NCBI RefSeq assembly: GCF_947504215.1
Contig: NZ_CANNGO010000004.1
Coordinates: 248,001 to 312,000 of the forward strand
Direction of reading: 5' to 3'
DNA: 64,000 nucleotides
Origin: an uncultured Ruegeria sp.
GTDB taxonomy: Bacteria > Pseudomonadota > Alphaproteobacteria > Rhodobacterales > Rhodobacteraceae
In this document: in pieces, positions 44,445 to 54,179 of the stretch
Layout of the letters: every line of letters begins with the position of its first letter
Numbering within the stretch: the stretch's first letter is position 1
Translations under genes and position numbers: made by a program
Notes under the pieces: model-generated
What the model was told of the DNA's origin: nothing
Seen by the model: only the letters and a program-made list of their open reading frames with translations
The model's database searches: none

Positions 44445-46235
44445 TTATTGCTTGATCACGTTAACAAAGGCGCTGTCGTCATCCAGCGCCAGGCTGGTAT
44501 CCAGCGTCACGTGGTGGAATCGCGCGGCGGCAAAGTCATCGTGAATGGCAAAGCCAATGGTGTAGGTCTGGCCAGGTTCCAGTGGCACGTCACCGGGCGC
44601 GCCAGAGTTCAAAGGACGGGAAAACACCACGGTCCACGCACCTCCAGACAGCTCGGCCGACGCTGCAATCTCGCCTTCGTTGACCACACGCTGTTCCAAC
44701 AGATAACCATTTGAGGCGCTGCCATCTGCATAGACGCGCATCAGGTCGAGGAATGTGCCATCCGTCAGGTACTGCTCGATCTGTGCTTCGGCTTGCAGCT
44801 TGTCCCAACCACCCAGCGCTTTGCCACGGCGGCCTTTGACTTCAACCTCGGTACGGCTTTCGCTGATGTATTTGGTCACCGTGTCCTGAGCCGTCATGCG
44901 ACCCGCGACATCGCCATTGGCAGCAATTGCATCAGCCTCGGGCGCAAAGGGCATATAGGTGTTGTCAGCATGGCACGAGGCCCAGCAACCTACCTGGTCG
45001 CCCATCTCGATCCCGGTGCCGGTGATCATCATTGCAACCTTGATCTGGTTGTCCGGATCCATCTTGCCGCCATCGACGAACGGCACCGGGTTATGGCCCG
45101 CATCCGGCCACTGCAGACGGATATACAGATTTTCGTCGTCATGGGCTGCTTGTACAGTCGCATCGATCACGCCGCGCTTGCCAGGGATCGGGGTCGGTTC
45201 CAATTCACCGCCAGCCACAATCTTGTTGCCGATCATATCCAGCTCTTTGGCGTGACAGGTGGTGCACTGGTCGCCCCCTTTGGTCAATGGGCGCGCGCCG
45301 CCGTGGAACTTGCCGTTCTGCACCCATTCAAACGAGGCCTGGCCGGGGTAGAATAGTTTCAGATCCGCGCTGGCCACAGCCGTCCAGTCGATATCCGCAC
45401 CGACGTCACTGCCACCACCGCTTGCGGGTGCTGCGGCCCCTTCACCAGTAGCGTTGGCGCGTTCTTCGGCCACTGCCGCGTCAACGGCAGCTGCGATCTG
45501 AGCCTGCACAGCCTCTTGTTGTGCTTGTTTCGCGGCTTTTTCGGCCTCGGCCGCAGCAACCTCTTTGGCTTCGATCCTCTCGAGGCTGGCCAGATACTCG
45601 GCAGGGATTTCGCGAATGAAGGCCGGGTTCGGGGCCTCAAGCTGCTCCAGATATTCTTCATCGGCCCGTTCACGGGCATCCGAATGTGCAATCCCCTTGT
45701 GACAGTCGATACAGGTCTGACCGACCTGCATGGCGTTCAGATGCTGCTGACGGGCGCGGGGCTTCTGAAACTCGGGCATCATAGATTCAAAGTCATGGCA
45801 GTTGCGGCATTCGCGTGAGTCGGTGGCTTTCATCCGCTCCCATTCGTTCATCGCCAGATGCACGCGCTTGGCTTCGAATTTTTCGCGGGTGTTGATGGTG
45901 CCAACCATCTTTCCATAAAGCTCTTTCGAGGCCTTGATCTTGCGGATCATCTTATGGGTCCAGTCCTTGGGCACGTGGCAGTCGGAACAGACCGCGCCCA
46001 CACCAGACCGGTTCACGTCATGGATCGTGCCTGTGTATTCCTCGTAGACGAAATCGCGCATCTCGTGGCACGAGACACAGAATTCCTTGGTGTTGGTGGC
46101 TTCCATGGCAGTGTTGAACCCGCCCCAGAAGATGATGCCAGCGGCAAAGGCCGCGGCGACCCCGGCTACGGGCATTCCCCAGAGGAAGTACCGTCGCCAG
46201 ATCGGTTTTTTCTTTTCCGGTTCGGGCTGGGTCAT
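44445..46235 (-). CDS. NapC/NirT-type tetrahaem cytochrome fused to an ethylbenzene-dehydrogenase-type haem domain
   Basis: A 596-residue membrane-anchored multihaem protein. One N-terminal helix (YFLWGMPVAGVAAAFAAGIIFWGG) precedes four NapC/NirT haem sites: CVSCH, CSDCH, CRNCH and CIDCH. An Ala/Glu-rich coiled coil (~residues 205-265; AAAEAEKAAKQAQQEAVQAQ) links to a second module with CTTCH and CWASCH (C-x3-CH). That module looks like an EB_dh/cytochrome c552 domain (IDATVQAAHDDENLYIRLQWPD). It probably moves electrons from quinol to periplasmic NirS. The fused second module is unusual relative to plain NirT (~200 residues). Confidence 0.85.
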   Translation of the reverse strand: MTQPEPEKKKPIWRRYFLWGMPVAGVAAAFAAGIIFWGGFNTAMEATNTKEFCVSCHEMRDFVYEEYTGTIHDVNRSGVGAVCSDCHVPKDWTHKMIRKIKASKELYGKMVGTINTREKFEAKRVHLAMNEWERMKATDSRECRNCHDFESMMPEFQKPRARQQHLNAMQVGQTCIDCHKGIAHSDARERADEEYLEQLEAPNPAFIREIPAEYLASLERIEAKEVAAAEAEKAAKQAQQEAVQAQIAAAVDAAVAEERANATGEGAAAPASGGGSDVGADIDWTAVASADLKLFYPGQASFEWVQNGKFHGGARPLTKGGDQCTTCHAKELDMIGNKIVAGGELEPTPIPGKRGVIDATVQAAHDDENLYIRLQWPDAGHNPVPFVDGGKMDPDNQIKVAMMITGTGIEMGDQVGCWASCHADNTYMPFAPEADAIAANGDVAGRMTAQDTVTKYISESRTEVEVKGRRGKALGGWDKLQAEAQIEQYLTDGTFLDLMRVYADGSASNGYLLEQRVVNEGEIAASAELSGGAWTVVFSRPLNSGAPGDVPLEPGQTYTIGFAIHDDFAAARFHHVTLDTSLALDDDSAFVNVIKQ

Positions 46236-46327
46236 GTCCGGGCTCCGTTATGGCTGTTTTGGCCGCTGTGAACGGCAAGCTGATGAATTAGGCTGTTGGT
46301 TCGCCGGGACAGGACCCGGAAATCAAA

Positions 46328-46356
46328 GAAAGGGCGGGCGATGGGCCCGCCCTTTC
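46328..46356 (-). terminator. Rho-independent terminator after nirS
   Basis: A 12-bp perfect stem (GAAAGGGCGGGC / GCCCGCCCTTTC) with a 5-base loop is followed on the minus strand by TTTGATTT. It lies 22 bp beyond the nirS stop. It should limit read-through into the NirT-like gene and set nirS apart as the most strongly expressed gene. Confidence 0.85.
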
Positions 46357-46377
46357 CGGTGTTAGGTTTCGAACCCG

Positions 46378-48054
46378 TCAGGTGACGTGATTCGACCGGT
46401 TGTAGACATTGAACTTGCCGGTCGGGGCATAGAGCCCGTCGATGCGGCCTATCTCTTCCAATGTCTTGGCGTCGAAGATCACGATCTGACCGTTGGGTTC
46501 TTTCGAATCCGACAGGTTCCACTTGGAGACCCAGACCTCGGTGCCATCCGCGTTGAATTCGAAGTGAACAGCAGCGCTGCCTTCGTCTTCGGTGATCTGG
46601 ATGGTTTTCACGATCTCGCCAGTCTCTTTCGAGATGACCTGCACCGATTGCTGAACTTCGGGCTCGGGGTGCTTGGTCTGGTCCGCCCAGATGTAATCCG
46701 AGTTCGGGTGAGTCCGAACAAACAGGCCGGGTCCGTCGGTTTCGACCTCATAGCAAACCTTCCACGCGTCATCGGGACGGTTTTCGGGGTCATTACCCCA
46801 GACTGTCACGGTGCCAACGCCCAGATGGGTCGTGCCTGCAACCGGACCGCAATTGGGATCTATCCAGTTCGCCCCCGGACCGGGGTGCGGCAGCGCGGCC
46901 GTGTCAATCATCGCCTCCAGCTTGTGGGTTTCGGTATCGACAACCACCATCTTGTTCGACGCGTTTGCGGCGATCTGGAAATAGCGGCCAGTCGGATCGA
47001 AAAACCCGTCATGCAGGAATTTGGCGCTGTCGATCTTGTCGATGCGCAGGTTGTCCAGATCGGTGTAATCGACCTGCCACAACTGCCCCAGCTCCTTCAC
47101 TGCGACGATCCAAGTGGGTTCGTTCGGCGTAGTGTAGATCGCTGCCACACGGGCCTCTTCCACATAGTCCCCGTCGACGTTCACGCCACGGGTCGATACG
47201 ACCTTGACCGGCTCCATTGTCTGGGCGTCAACGATAGCGAAATGCGGTGGCCAGTAACCCCCACCGATGACGTATTTTCCATCGCCGGAAACAGCAACGT
47301 CACGTGCGTCGTAGGCAATCTTGACCTCGGAAACCAACATGTTTTCCGGCGTCTGCCAGAGATCGATCTTGGTCATCTTACCGTCGCGGCCCATCGTGTA
47401 CCAGAATCGACCGGGATGCTCGGGCTCTGTGATCGAGTGATGCTCGGACGCTTTGAGAACGTGCACCGCATATCCGGTCGGGATGTGCGTCAGCACCTCT
47501 TTGGTGTCACCGTCGATCACGGCCACCTTGCCCACGTCCCGTTCGATAACAACAAAGAAGTTTTCCCAGTTGCGGCCATGCAGCGGCTCGGTCGGATAGT
47601 CGGCTTCTTCGACATAGACCTTCCGGGTTGCCTTCATCTGCTCAAGCGACATCTCTGGTGGCTTGGGGGCGTCCATCATAATGTATGTCGCCATGTCCTT
47701 GATTTCCTGCTCGGACATGATGTCCGAGAAGTTGTTCATGCCGCCCTCGGTTCCCCAGGCAATGATCTTTTCAAGGCGTTCCTGCCCCAACTGAAGCGTC
47801 CCGCCTTCGGTCACGGTGCCGTCGGCTGCGGTCTTTTTCCAATGGGGTTCCAGGTTTTTACCTGTGGCGCCTTTGCGCAAAACACCATGACAGCCTGCGC
47901 ATTGTTCAAAGTAAAGCTGCTTGGACGAGTCAAACGCTTCGTCGCTTAATGCTGGCTCTTCGGCTAAGGCTGGCGCAGCGACGCTGCCCAGCAACATTGC
48001 CAAACCGACCCCGAAGGCGCGGCCCGTTTTATTGTAGCTGATTCCAAGTGACAT
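46378..48054 (-). CDS. nirS: Nitrite reductase, cytochrome cd1
   Basis: A 558-residue periplasmic enzyme reducing nitrite to NO. A signal peptide (GVGLAMLLGSVAAPALA) is followed by the c-haem domain with CAGCHGVLRKGATGKNL (~residues 50-60). The eight-bladed d1 propeller shows the d1 axial His in TGYAVHVLKAS and the two active-site His in LPHPGPGANW and TTHLGVGTV. The start is ATG 48054; an earlier in-frame ATG adds two residues. A perfect Dnr/NnrR dyad lies 63 bp upstream. A terminator follows. Confidence 0.97.
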   Translation of the reverse strand: MSLGISYNKTGRAFGVGLAMLLGSVAAPALAEEPALSDEAFDSSKQLYFEQCAGCHGVLRKGATGKNLEPHWKKTAADGTVTEGGTLQLGQERLEKIIAWGTEGGMNNFSDIMSEQEIKDMATYIMMDAPKPPEMSLEQMKATRKVYVEEADYPTEPLHGRNWENFFVVIERDVGKVAVIDGDTKEVLTHIPTGYAVHVLKASEHHSITEPEHPGRFWYTMGRDGKMTKIDLWQTPENMLVSEVKIAYDARDVAVSGDGKYVIGGGYWPPHFAIVDAQTMEPVKVVSTRGVNVDGDYVEEARVAAIYTTPNEPTWIVAVKELGQLWQVDYTDLDNLRIDKIDSAKFLHDGFFDPTGRYFQIAANASNKMVVVDTETHKLEAMIDTAALPHPGPGANWIDPNCGPVAGTTHLGVGTVTVWGNDPENRPDDAWKVCYEVETDGPGLFVRTHPNSDYIWADQTKHPEPEVQQSVQVISKETGEIVKTIQITEDEGSAAVHFEFNADGTEVWVSKWNLSDSKEPNGQIVIFDAKTLEEIGRIDGLYAPTGKFNVYNRSNHVT

Positions 48055-48116
48055 GATCACTCTCCATTTGCGTGGTGAGGCATGCCAGAACGTGCGGCAG
48101 GCGCGGCGTCCGCTCC

Positions 48117-48130
48117 TTGACCAAAGTCAA
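48117..48130. promoter_or_regulatory. Dnr/NnrR/Fnr-type box upstream of nirS
   Basis: TTGACCAAAGTCAA is a perfect TTGAC-N4-GTCAA dyad, 63 bp upstream of the nirS start on the minus strand. Confidence 0.82.
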
Positions 48131-48220
48131 CGAGAGGGGCGGAATCCCGCGAAGAAATCCCCTCATTTGTGCAAAAAAGACTGCAAAAAACCTGTGTTTT
48201 AAACACATATTTTCACCCTT

Positions 48221-48234
48221 TTGATTTTGGTTAA
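48221..48234. promoter_or_regulatory. Dnr/NnrR/Fnr-type box upstream of nnrS
   Basis: TTGATTTTGGTTAA fits TTGAY-N4-RTYAA (TTGAT half plus GTTAA). It lies 64 bp upstream of the nnrS start on the plus strand, about 90 bp from the divergent nirS box. Confidence 0.65.
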
Positions 48235-48297
48235 GTCAGGGGCAAAACCGCACTGCTAGGTCTGGACCACACAGATTCCGGACCAAGGACAGCAGCC

Positions 48298-49494
48298 ATG
48301 CCAGCGGCAATCACACGTATTTTTGCAGAGGGCTTTCGCATTTTTTTCCTGTTCGCCGGGCTCTACGGTTTGTTTGCTGGCGGCGCTTGGGGTTTGTGGT
48401 TGGTAATGCAGACCGGCGCTGCGCCCTTCGAGGCGGCGCCATATGCGATGACCCCACCGACGTGGCACGCTCACGAGATGATTTTTGGATATGCCGCCGC
48501 TGCGTTGGGCGGGTTCTTTTTAACCGCCGTCCCAAACTGGACCGGCAGCCCTGAGGCACGCGCAGGTTTTATCACTTTGGCCGCTACGCTTTGGCTCGCA
48601 GGGCGGCTTGCGATGTGGTTTTCGGCGTCTTTATCGCCGGGTGTGGTGGCTGTGATCGATCTGGCATTTGTGCCGGTTCTTGCTGCCAAGATCGCCAGCC
48701 AACTGATCCGTCGGCCAAAACCGCAGAACATGGTATTTCTGGCTCTGCTTACATTCATATGGCTCGCCAATCTGATGACCCACCTGGAATGGGTCGGTGC
48801 AACAGATGAGACGTTGCAGACCGGCTTGCGCGCCGGTCTGCTGACGCTTTGCGCCATGATCGCAATACTGGGTGGTCGGATCACACCGGCGTTTACCCGC
48901 AACGCGATGAAGCGGGCCGGTGAACCCGAGGCGGCCTGGCCGGTATCTGCCGCGCGTCTGGACAAGCCGGCACTGGGGCTGGCCTTGGCCCTACCGCTGA
49001 GCGCTTTGGCAGTTGGCGCAACCGGTCTTACCGGCGTTCTGGCTCTGACGCTGGGAATAGTGCAAGCCACGCGAATGGCACGTTGGCGGGCGGGTTGGGC
49101 CCTGCGCCAGCCGATTCTGATTGCTCTGCATCTGGGTCTTGGCATGCTGTCACTGGGTCTGGTGCTATGGGGATCAGCAGTATTGGGCTATGGCAATGAA
49201 GTCGCCGCATTACACGTTCTTGGCATTGGCTGCGTTGGCGGCATGACCCTGGCCATGATGAGCCGCGCCGCGCTGGGTCATACGGGTCGAGCTTTGGTCG
49301 CGCCGCCGTCGATGGCCGCAGCTTATGGGTTGATGGCTGTTGCGGCTTTGCTCAGGTGGTTTGGATCAGGGTTAGATGCCGGTTACTTGACCGCAATGCT
49401 GGTGGCGGATGGGCTCTGGATTGCGGCCATCGCGCTGTACCTCATTGCCATGTGGCCCGCACTTACCGGATCGCGCTTGGCCTCGCAGCCCTGA
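48298..49494 (+). CDS. nnrS: NnrS family haem/copper membrane protein
   Basis: A 398-residue polytopic protein with about 12 helices. Family motifs are FRIFFLFAGLYGLFAGGAWGLW, WHAHEMIFGYAAAALGGFFLTAVPNWTG (paired His), LGGRITPAFTRNAM and HVLGIGCVGGMTLAMMSRAALGHTGR. NnrS proteins are under NO control and relieve nitrosative stress. It is divergent from nirS and upstream of norC, with its own Dnr-type dyad. Confidence 0.93.
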   Translation: MPAAITRIFAEGFRIFFLFAGLYGLFAGGAWGLWLVMQTGAAPFEAAPYAMTPPTWHAHEMIFGYAAAALGGFFLTAVPNWTGSPEARAGFITLAATLWLAGRLAMWFSASLSPGVVAVIDLAFVPVLAAKIASQLIRRPKPQNMVFLALLTFIWLANLMTHLEWVGATDETLQTGLRAGLLTLCAMIAILGGRITPAFTRNAMKRAGEPEAAWPVSAARLDKPALGLALALPLSALAVGATGLTGVLALTLGIVQATRMARWRAGWALRQPILIALHLGLGMLSLGLVLWGSAVLGYGNEVAALHVLGIGCVGGMTLAMMSRAALGHTGRALVAPPSMAAAYGLMAVAALLRWFGSGLDAGYLTAMLVADGLWIAAIALYLIAMWPALTGSRLASQP

Positions 49495-49522
49495 CAGGAC
49501 GATTGGTTTCCTGCGGCCCGTC

Positions 49523-49536
49523 TTGACTTTCGTTAA
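49523..49536. promoter_or_regulatory. Dnr/NnrR/Fnr-type box upstream of norC
   Basis: TTGACTTTCGTTAA fits TTGAC-N4-GTYAA. It lies 63 bp upstream of the norC start on the plus strand. Confidence 0.75.
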
Positions 49537-49599
49537 GGCAGTCGCGTCACCCCGTCTTCATTGTGCTTCTACTAGCTAATCGGCGCAAAGGAGAGCGCG

Positions 49600-50049
49600 A
49601 TGCGAGAAGTCATGACAAAGAGCATGGCTCGCAATATTTTCTATGGCGGGTCACTGTTCTTCATTCTTATCTTTGTGGCCCTGTCGGCCCATTCCCATCT
49701 GTACATCGTCAATTCCGAGAACGCGGCGAAACTGGATGAGAGCGTCGTCCGGGGCAAACATATCTGGGAAAAACACGCCTGCATCAACTGCCACACGATT
49801 CTGGGTGAAGGAGCTTACTTTGCACCCGAAGTTGGCAACGTGATGACACGTTGGGGCGTTCTGGACGACCCGGAATCGGCCTTTGAAGCCCTCAAAGGCT
49901 GGATGGAAGCGCAACCGACCGAAATTCCCGGTCGCCGACAGATGCCGCAATTCAACCTCAGCGACGAAGAAATCCGCGATCTGACCAACTTCCTGATCTG
50001 GACAGACAATATCGACGCTCAGGGCTGGCCCCCGAATGAAGCGGGCTGA
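49600..50049 (+). CDS. norC: Nitric oxide reductase subunit C (cytochrome c)
   Basis: A 149-residue membrane-anchored cytochrome c. A membrane helix (FYGGSLFFILIFVALSAHSHLYIV) is followed by one c-haem site, HACINCHTILGEGAYFAPEVGNV, and the Met ligand in GRRQMPQFNLSDEE. It takes electrons from periplasmic carriers and hands them to NorB. It is first in norCBQDEF; ATG 49600 follows AAGGAG. A later ATG (MTKS or MARN) is possible. Confidence 0.96.
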   Translation: MREVMTKSMARNIFYGGSLFFILIFVALSAHSHLYIVNSENAAKLDESVVRGKHIWEKHACINCHTILGEGAYFAPEVGNVMTRWGVLDDPESAFEALKGWMEAQPTEIPGRRQMPQFNLSDEEIRDLTNFLIWTDNIDAQGWPPNEAG

Positions 50050-50064
50050 GAAGGGAACGGAGAA

Positions 50065-51432
50065 ATGAAATACGAATCCCAAAAAATCGCCTATGCCTAC
50101 TTTGCCGTAGCGATGGGCCTTTTCGTGATCCAAGTGCTGGGCGGCCTGCTGGCAGGTTGGATCTATGTATCCCCCAATTTCCTGAGCGAGCTGCTGCCGT
50201 TCAACATCGTGCGGATGCTGCACACCAACGCGCTGATCGTCTGGTTGATCCTGGGCTTCTTTGGCGCGGCCTACTTCCTGATCCCGGAAGAAGCCGAGCG
50301 TGAGATACACTCGACCAAGCTGGCCTATCTGCAGCTGCTGATCCTTGTAGTCGGCACGCTGGGCGTGGTGCTGACCTATACGTTCAACTTGTTTGAAGGG
50401 AACTGGTTGCTGGGCAAAGAGGGGCGCGAGTTCCTTGAGCAACCCAAATGGGTCAAGGCCGGTATCGTCGTGGCGGCGCTGATCTTCCTTTACAACGTGT
50501 CGATGACCGTTCTGAAGGGCAAGAAGACCGCGATCACCAACATCCTGTTGCTGGGTCTCTGGGGTCTGGCGCTGCTGTTCCTGTTTGCCTTCTACAATCC
50601 GGGCAACCTGTCCTTGGACAAGCAATACTGGTGGTATGTTGTTCACCTGTGGGTCGAAGGTGTCTGGGAACTGATCATGGCCTCGATTCTGGCCTACCTG
50701 ATGCTGAAGCTGACAGGTGTGGACCGCGAAATAGTCGAGAAATGGCTCTATGTCATTGTCGCCGCCGCGCTGTTCTCAGGCATCTTGGGAACCGGCCACC
50801 ACTACTACTGGATCGGTACCCCCGGTTACTGGCAGTGGATTGGATCGATCTTTTCAAGCCTCGAAGTGATCCCGTTCTTTGCGATGATGGCCTTTGCCTT
50901 CGTCATGGTTTGGAAGGGTCGTCGGGACCACCCCAACAAGGCTGCGCTGCTGTGGTCGCTGGGCTGTGCCACGCTGGCTTTCTTCGGTGCCGGTGTCTGG
51001 GGATTCCTGCACACGCTGCACGGGGTTAATTACTATACCCACGGCACACAGATCACCGCGGCCCACGGTCACCTGGCCTTCTACGGTGCCTATGTCTGCC
51101 TCAACCTGGCGATCTTCAGCTATGCAATGCCGATCCTGAAAAACCGGGATCCGTATAATCAGGTGCTGAACATGGGATCCTTCTGGCTGATGACCAGCGG
51201 CATGGTCTTTATGACGTTCGTGCTGACCTTTGGTGGAACCGTTCAAACGCATATGCAGCGGGTGATCGGTGATTACTTCATGGACGTGCAGGATCAGATC
51301 GCGATCTTTTACTGGATGCGCTTTGGATCTGGTCTGGTCGTGGTCCTTGGCGCGCTGTTGTTCATGTACGCCATCTGGGTGCCCCGGAAAGAGATCATCG
51401 AACCTGGTGCCGCTGAAACCCCTGCGGAGTGA
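50065..51432 (+). CDS. norB: Nitric oxide reductase subunit B
   Basis: A 455-residue, about 12-helix haem-copper-oxidase-superfamily protein reducing 2 NO to N2O. Haem/FeB ligands are visible: His in RMLHTNALIVWLILG, His in VVHLWVEGVWE (with the FeB-associated Glu), HH in TGHHYYWIGTPGYW, and the HTLHGVNYYTHGTQITAAHGHLAFYG helix. Length suits cytochrome c-dependent NOR (cNOR), not the longer quinol form. It lies 15 bp after norC. Confidence 0.97.
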   Translation: MKYESQKIAYAYFAVAMGLFVIQVLGGLLAGWIYVSPNFLSELLPFNIVRMLHTNALIVWLILGFFGAAYFLIPEEAEREIHSTKLAYLQLLILVVGTLGVVLTYTFNLFEGNWLLGKEGREFLEQPKWVKAGIVVAALIFLYNVSMTVLKGKKTAITNILLLGLWGLALLFLFAFYNPGNLSLDKQYWWYVVHLWVEGVWELIMASILAYLMLKLTGVDREIVEKWLYVIVAAALFSGILGTGHHYYWIGTPGYWQWIGSIFSSLEVIPFFAMMAFAFVMVWKGRRDHPNKAALLWSLGCATLAFFGAGVWGFLHTLHGVNYYTHGTQITAAHGHLAFYGAYVCLNLAIFSYAMPILKNRDPYNQVLNMGSFWLMTSGMVFMTFVLTFGGTVQTHMQRVIGDYFMDVQDQIAIFYWMRFGSGLVVVLGALLFMYAIWVPRKEIIEPGAAETPAE

Positions 51433-52247
51433 TGGATATGGATGGCTCCTTACAAATGGAACCGGGGGCGGTTGACGCCCCCTTCTACCTCGCCCAAGGC
51501 GACGAATGCGACTTGTTCACCGCCGCTTACAACAACGACCTGCCAGTCCTGCTGAAAGGTCCGACGGGCTGCGGGAAGACCCGCTTTGTCGCGCATATGG
51601 CCGCCCGTCTCGGCCGCCCGCTTTACACCGTGGCCTGCCACGATGACCTTGCTGCCGCCGACCTGATCGGGCGTTATCTGCTGAAAGGCGGGGAAACCGT
51701 CTGGGTCGATGGTCCGCTGACCCGCGCGGTGCGCGAGGGAGCTATTTGCTATCTGGACGAAGTGGTCGAGGCCCGCAAGGACGTCACTGTCGTTCTGCAC
51801 CCGCTGACGGATGACCGGCGCATCCTGCCGATCGACCGCACCGGAGAGGAGCTTGAGGCCACCCGCGGCTTCATGCTGGTGGCATCCTACAACCCCGGAT
51901 ATCAGAACATCCTTAAAACCCTGAAACCCTCGACCCGGCAGCGGTTCATCTCGCTGGAATTCGACTTTCCGTCGCCTGAGATGGAAGCACAGGTTGTCGC
52001 TAAGGAAAGCGGCTTAACGCTCGAACGCTGCAAGCCACTCATCAGGTTGGCGGGCAAGCTGCGTGGGCTCAAGGGGCAGGATCTTGAGGAAGGTGTCTCT
52101 ACCCGTTTGGTCGTTTATGCCGCGACACTGATCGCGCAAGGCATGTCAACAGACCGCGCCATCCTTGCCGCTATGATCGAGCCTCTGACCGATGACGAGG
52201 ATGTCAAACGCGGGCTCCTCGATCTTGTCACGGCTGTTTTTGGGTGA
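51432..52247 (+). CDS. norQ: NorQ, AAA+ ATPase for NO reductase assembly
   Basis: A 271-residue MoxR-like AAA+ ATPase. Walker A is LKGPTGCGKTRFVAHMA, Walker B is AICYLDEVVEARKD, and sensor 1 lies in FMLVASYNPGYQN. Works with the VWA protein NorD to activate NorCB, probably at FeB insertion. The ATG at 51432 shares a base with the norB stop. Confidence 0.95.
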   Translation: MDMDGSLQMEPGAVDAPFYLAQGDECDLFTAAYNNDLPVLLKGPTGCGKTRFVAHMAARLGRPLYTVACHDDLAAADLIGRYLLKGGETVWVDGPLTRAVREGAICYLDEVVEARKDVTVVLHPLTDDRRILPIDRTGEELEATRGFMLVASYNPGYQNILKTLKPSTRQRFISLEFDFPSPEMEAQVVAKESGLTLERCKPLIRLAGKLRGLKGQDLEEGVSTRLVVYAATLIAQGMSTDRAILAAMIEPLTDDEDVKRGLLDLVTAVFG

Positions 52248-52256
52248 GGCCAACTG

Positions 52257-54179
52257 ATGGTTAAGATCGATTTTGAGCCATGGGAACCCGAAGAAACAAT
52301 CGGGAAACTGTGGCACACCCTTGCCAGCCGCCTTGATGCACCCCAGGTGCACGATGGAGCCGCGGTCGACCTTTCCGAGGTCGCGGGGCGGCTGGCCGTC
52401 CTCTTCCGAGGATTGGGGGGTAGCCCGGGCGTCGAATTGCGCCCGGTCTCGCCCGAGGTCTCGCACCACCGCCTAAGCTGGCGACGCAGGTTGGGGACCG
52501 AAGTGGAATTGATGCCGCGCGCCTCGTTTGATGGCGAGGTGTTGCGATTGCCAGATCGGCTGGCCGTATTTCCAGCACGCGAAGCCAATGGCGCACTGTA
52601 TGTCTGGCTTGCCGCTGTCGCTGCCCACGCCGAAACCCGAATTGAAGAAGAAGACCCCCTGCGCGCCGATCTCAGCGCTCTAACAGCTGCGCAAGCGACG
52701 GTCTCGGCCACGCTGGACGATGCCCCCGGCCTGCGCCCGCTTTACACAGAGCTTTGCAAAGGCGTGCTGCACCAGCGCGATATCCCGAACCTGCCACCTG
52801 CAGAAGCAGCAGTCGAAGACCTGATCCGCCACATGCTGGGAGATCCTCAGCCCATGCCTGCGAAAGGCGAGCAGCTGTTGATGCTGGACAACGAACTAAC
52901 CGCGCCGCGCGGGTACCAGAATTTCCGCCCGGTCCCTTTGTGGCCCGACCTGCGTGCTGTTGGGTTTTCCGAACACACCGAAGTTGAAAACCCCGGTACC
53001 GAAGGCCCGCCTGAAGAATCTGGCGAAAAAACCCACCGCGCCCGCCGCCGCAAATCCGATCAAGCCCGGCGCAGTGATAGTTTCATCCTGCACAAGTTCG
53101 AAGCGATCCTCAGCTGGGCCGAGTTCCTCAATATCAACCGACGCATTGATGACGACGATCCCGACAATGCCAAAAAGGCAGCTGACGATCAGGAAGAGAT
53201 CGGCCTTGGGCAAATCTCCAAAGCGCCGCCCACCAAGCTGAAACTGCATCTGGATCTCGCGCCCGAGGATGTGAACCGCGAGCGTTTGTCGGGCCGAATT
53301 CTCTATCCCGAATGGGACGTACGCACCGGGCGGTATCTGCCTGATCACGTCAACGTTCTGCTGTCGGATGCCGATATCCGCGAGGATGCCGCCGAATTCG
53401 GCAAAGACCCCGCCACCGCCCGCCGCATCCGCGCCGTCAAACGCCAGTTCGAAGCTCTTCGCCCAGGCCGTGTGATGACGCGCGGCCATCTGGATGGAGA
53501 TCAGCTGGATGTCGAGGCCGCCGTGCGCAGTGCCGTGGACCGAAAAGCCAGCGGTGAAGGAAACGAGCGCATTTGGATGCAATCCCGCCCAGAGGACCGC
53601 GATCTGGCGGTATCGATCTTGCTGGATGTCAGCCGGTCCACTGAAAGCGCTGTCACAGGTCGCGCGGTGATCGACATCGAACGCGAAGCACTGGCGGCCC
53701 TGGCATGGGGTCTGAACGCCTGCGGCGATGATTTTGCCATCCATGCCTTCAGTTCGCTGAAACGCCAGCGTGTCTATGTCCAGCGCTGCAAGCGTTTTGA
53801 TGAAGCGATGGGCACAGCGGTTGAGCAACGCATCGCGTCGCTGCGGCCGGGCCACTACACCCGCCTTGGTGCAGCGATTCGCCATTGTTCGTCTGATCTG
53901 GCAGACCAGTCCTGCAAGCGTCGTTTGCTGCTGGTGATCACCGATGGCAAGCCCAACGATCTGGACCACTATGAGGGTCGTCACGGCATCGAAGACACGC
54001 GGCAGGCGGTCCGCGAGGCCCGTCGGGTTGGCCAATCGGTCTTTGGCGTCACCATCGACAAAACCGGAAAAAGCTGGTTCCCACGCATGTTTGGGCAAGG
54101 GGGGTTTGCTGTCATCCCCGACCCACAACGCCTGACCATGGCCCTGCCGCAGATCTACCGCCAACTGGTCGGTGCATGA
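52257..54179 (+). CDS. norD: NorD, VWA-domain protein for NO reductase activation
   Basis: A 640-residue protein with a C-terminal von Willebrand A domain. The MIDAS motif is LLDVSRSTESAVTG (D-x-S-x-S), with the later LLLVITDGKPNDLDHYEGRHGIEDTRQA. The N-terminal ~250 residues are NorD-specific and include charged stretches (THRARRRKSDQARRSDSF). It is the partner of NorQ in cNOR maturation. It lies 9 bp after norQ and overlaps norE by 4 bp. Confidence 0.94.
   Translation: MVKIDFEPWEPEETIGKLWHTLASRLDAPQVHDGAAVDLSEVAGRLAVLFRGLGGSPGVELRPVSPEVSHHRLSWRRRLGTEVELMPRASFDGEVLRLPDRLAVFPAREANGALYVWLAAVAAHAETRIEEEDPLRADLSALTAAQATVSATLDDAPGLRPLYTELCKGVLHQRDIPNLPPAEAAVEDLIRHMLGDPQPMPAKGEQLLMLDNELTAPRGYQNFRPVPLWPDLRAVGFSEHTEVENPGTEGPPEESGEKTHRARRRKSDQARRSDSFILHKFEAILSWAEFLNINRRIDDDDPDNAKKAADDQEEIGLGQISKAPPTKLKLHLDLAPEDVNRERLSGRILYPEWDVRTGRYLPDHVNVLLSDADIREDAAEFGKDPATARRIRAVKRQFEALRPGRVMTRGHLDGDQLDVEAAVRSAVDRKASGEGNERIWMQSRPEDRDLAVSILLDVSRSTESAVTGRAVIDIEREALAALAWGLNACGDDFAIHAFSSLKRQRVYVQRCKRFDEAMGTAVEQRIASLRPGHYTRLGAAIRHCSSDLADQSCKRRLLLVITDGKPNDLDHYEGRHGIEDTRQAVREARRVGQSVFGVTIDKTGKSWFPRMFGQGGFAVIPDPQRLTMALPQIYRQLVGA

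Noticed and set aside
46387..47949. Long open frame antisense to nirS (520 codons)
   Set aside because: It is a GC-rich shadow of nirS; its translation has no domain features and the sense strand is an intact cytochrome cd1.
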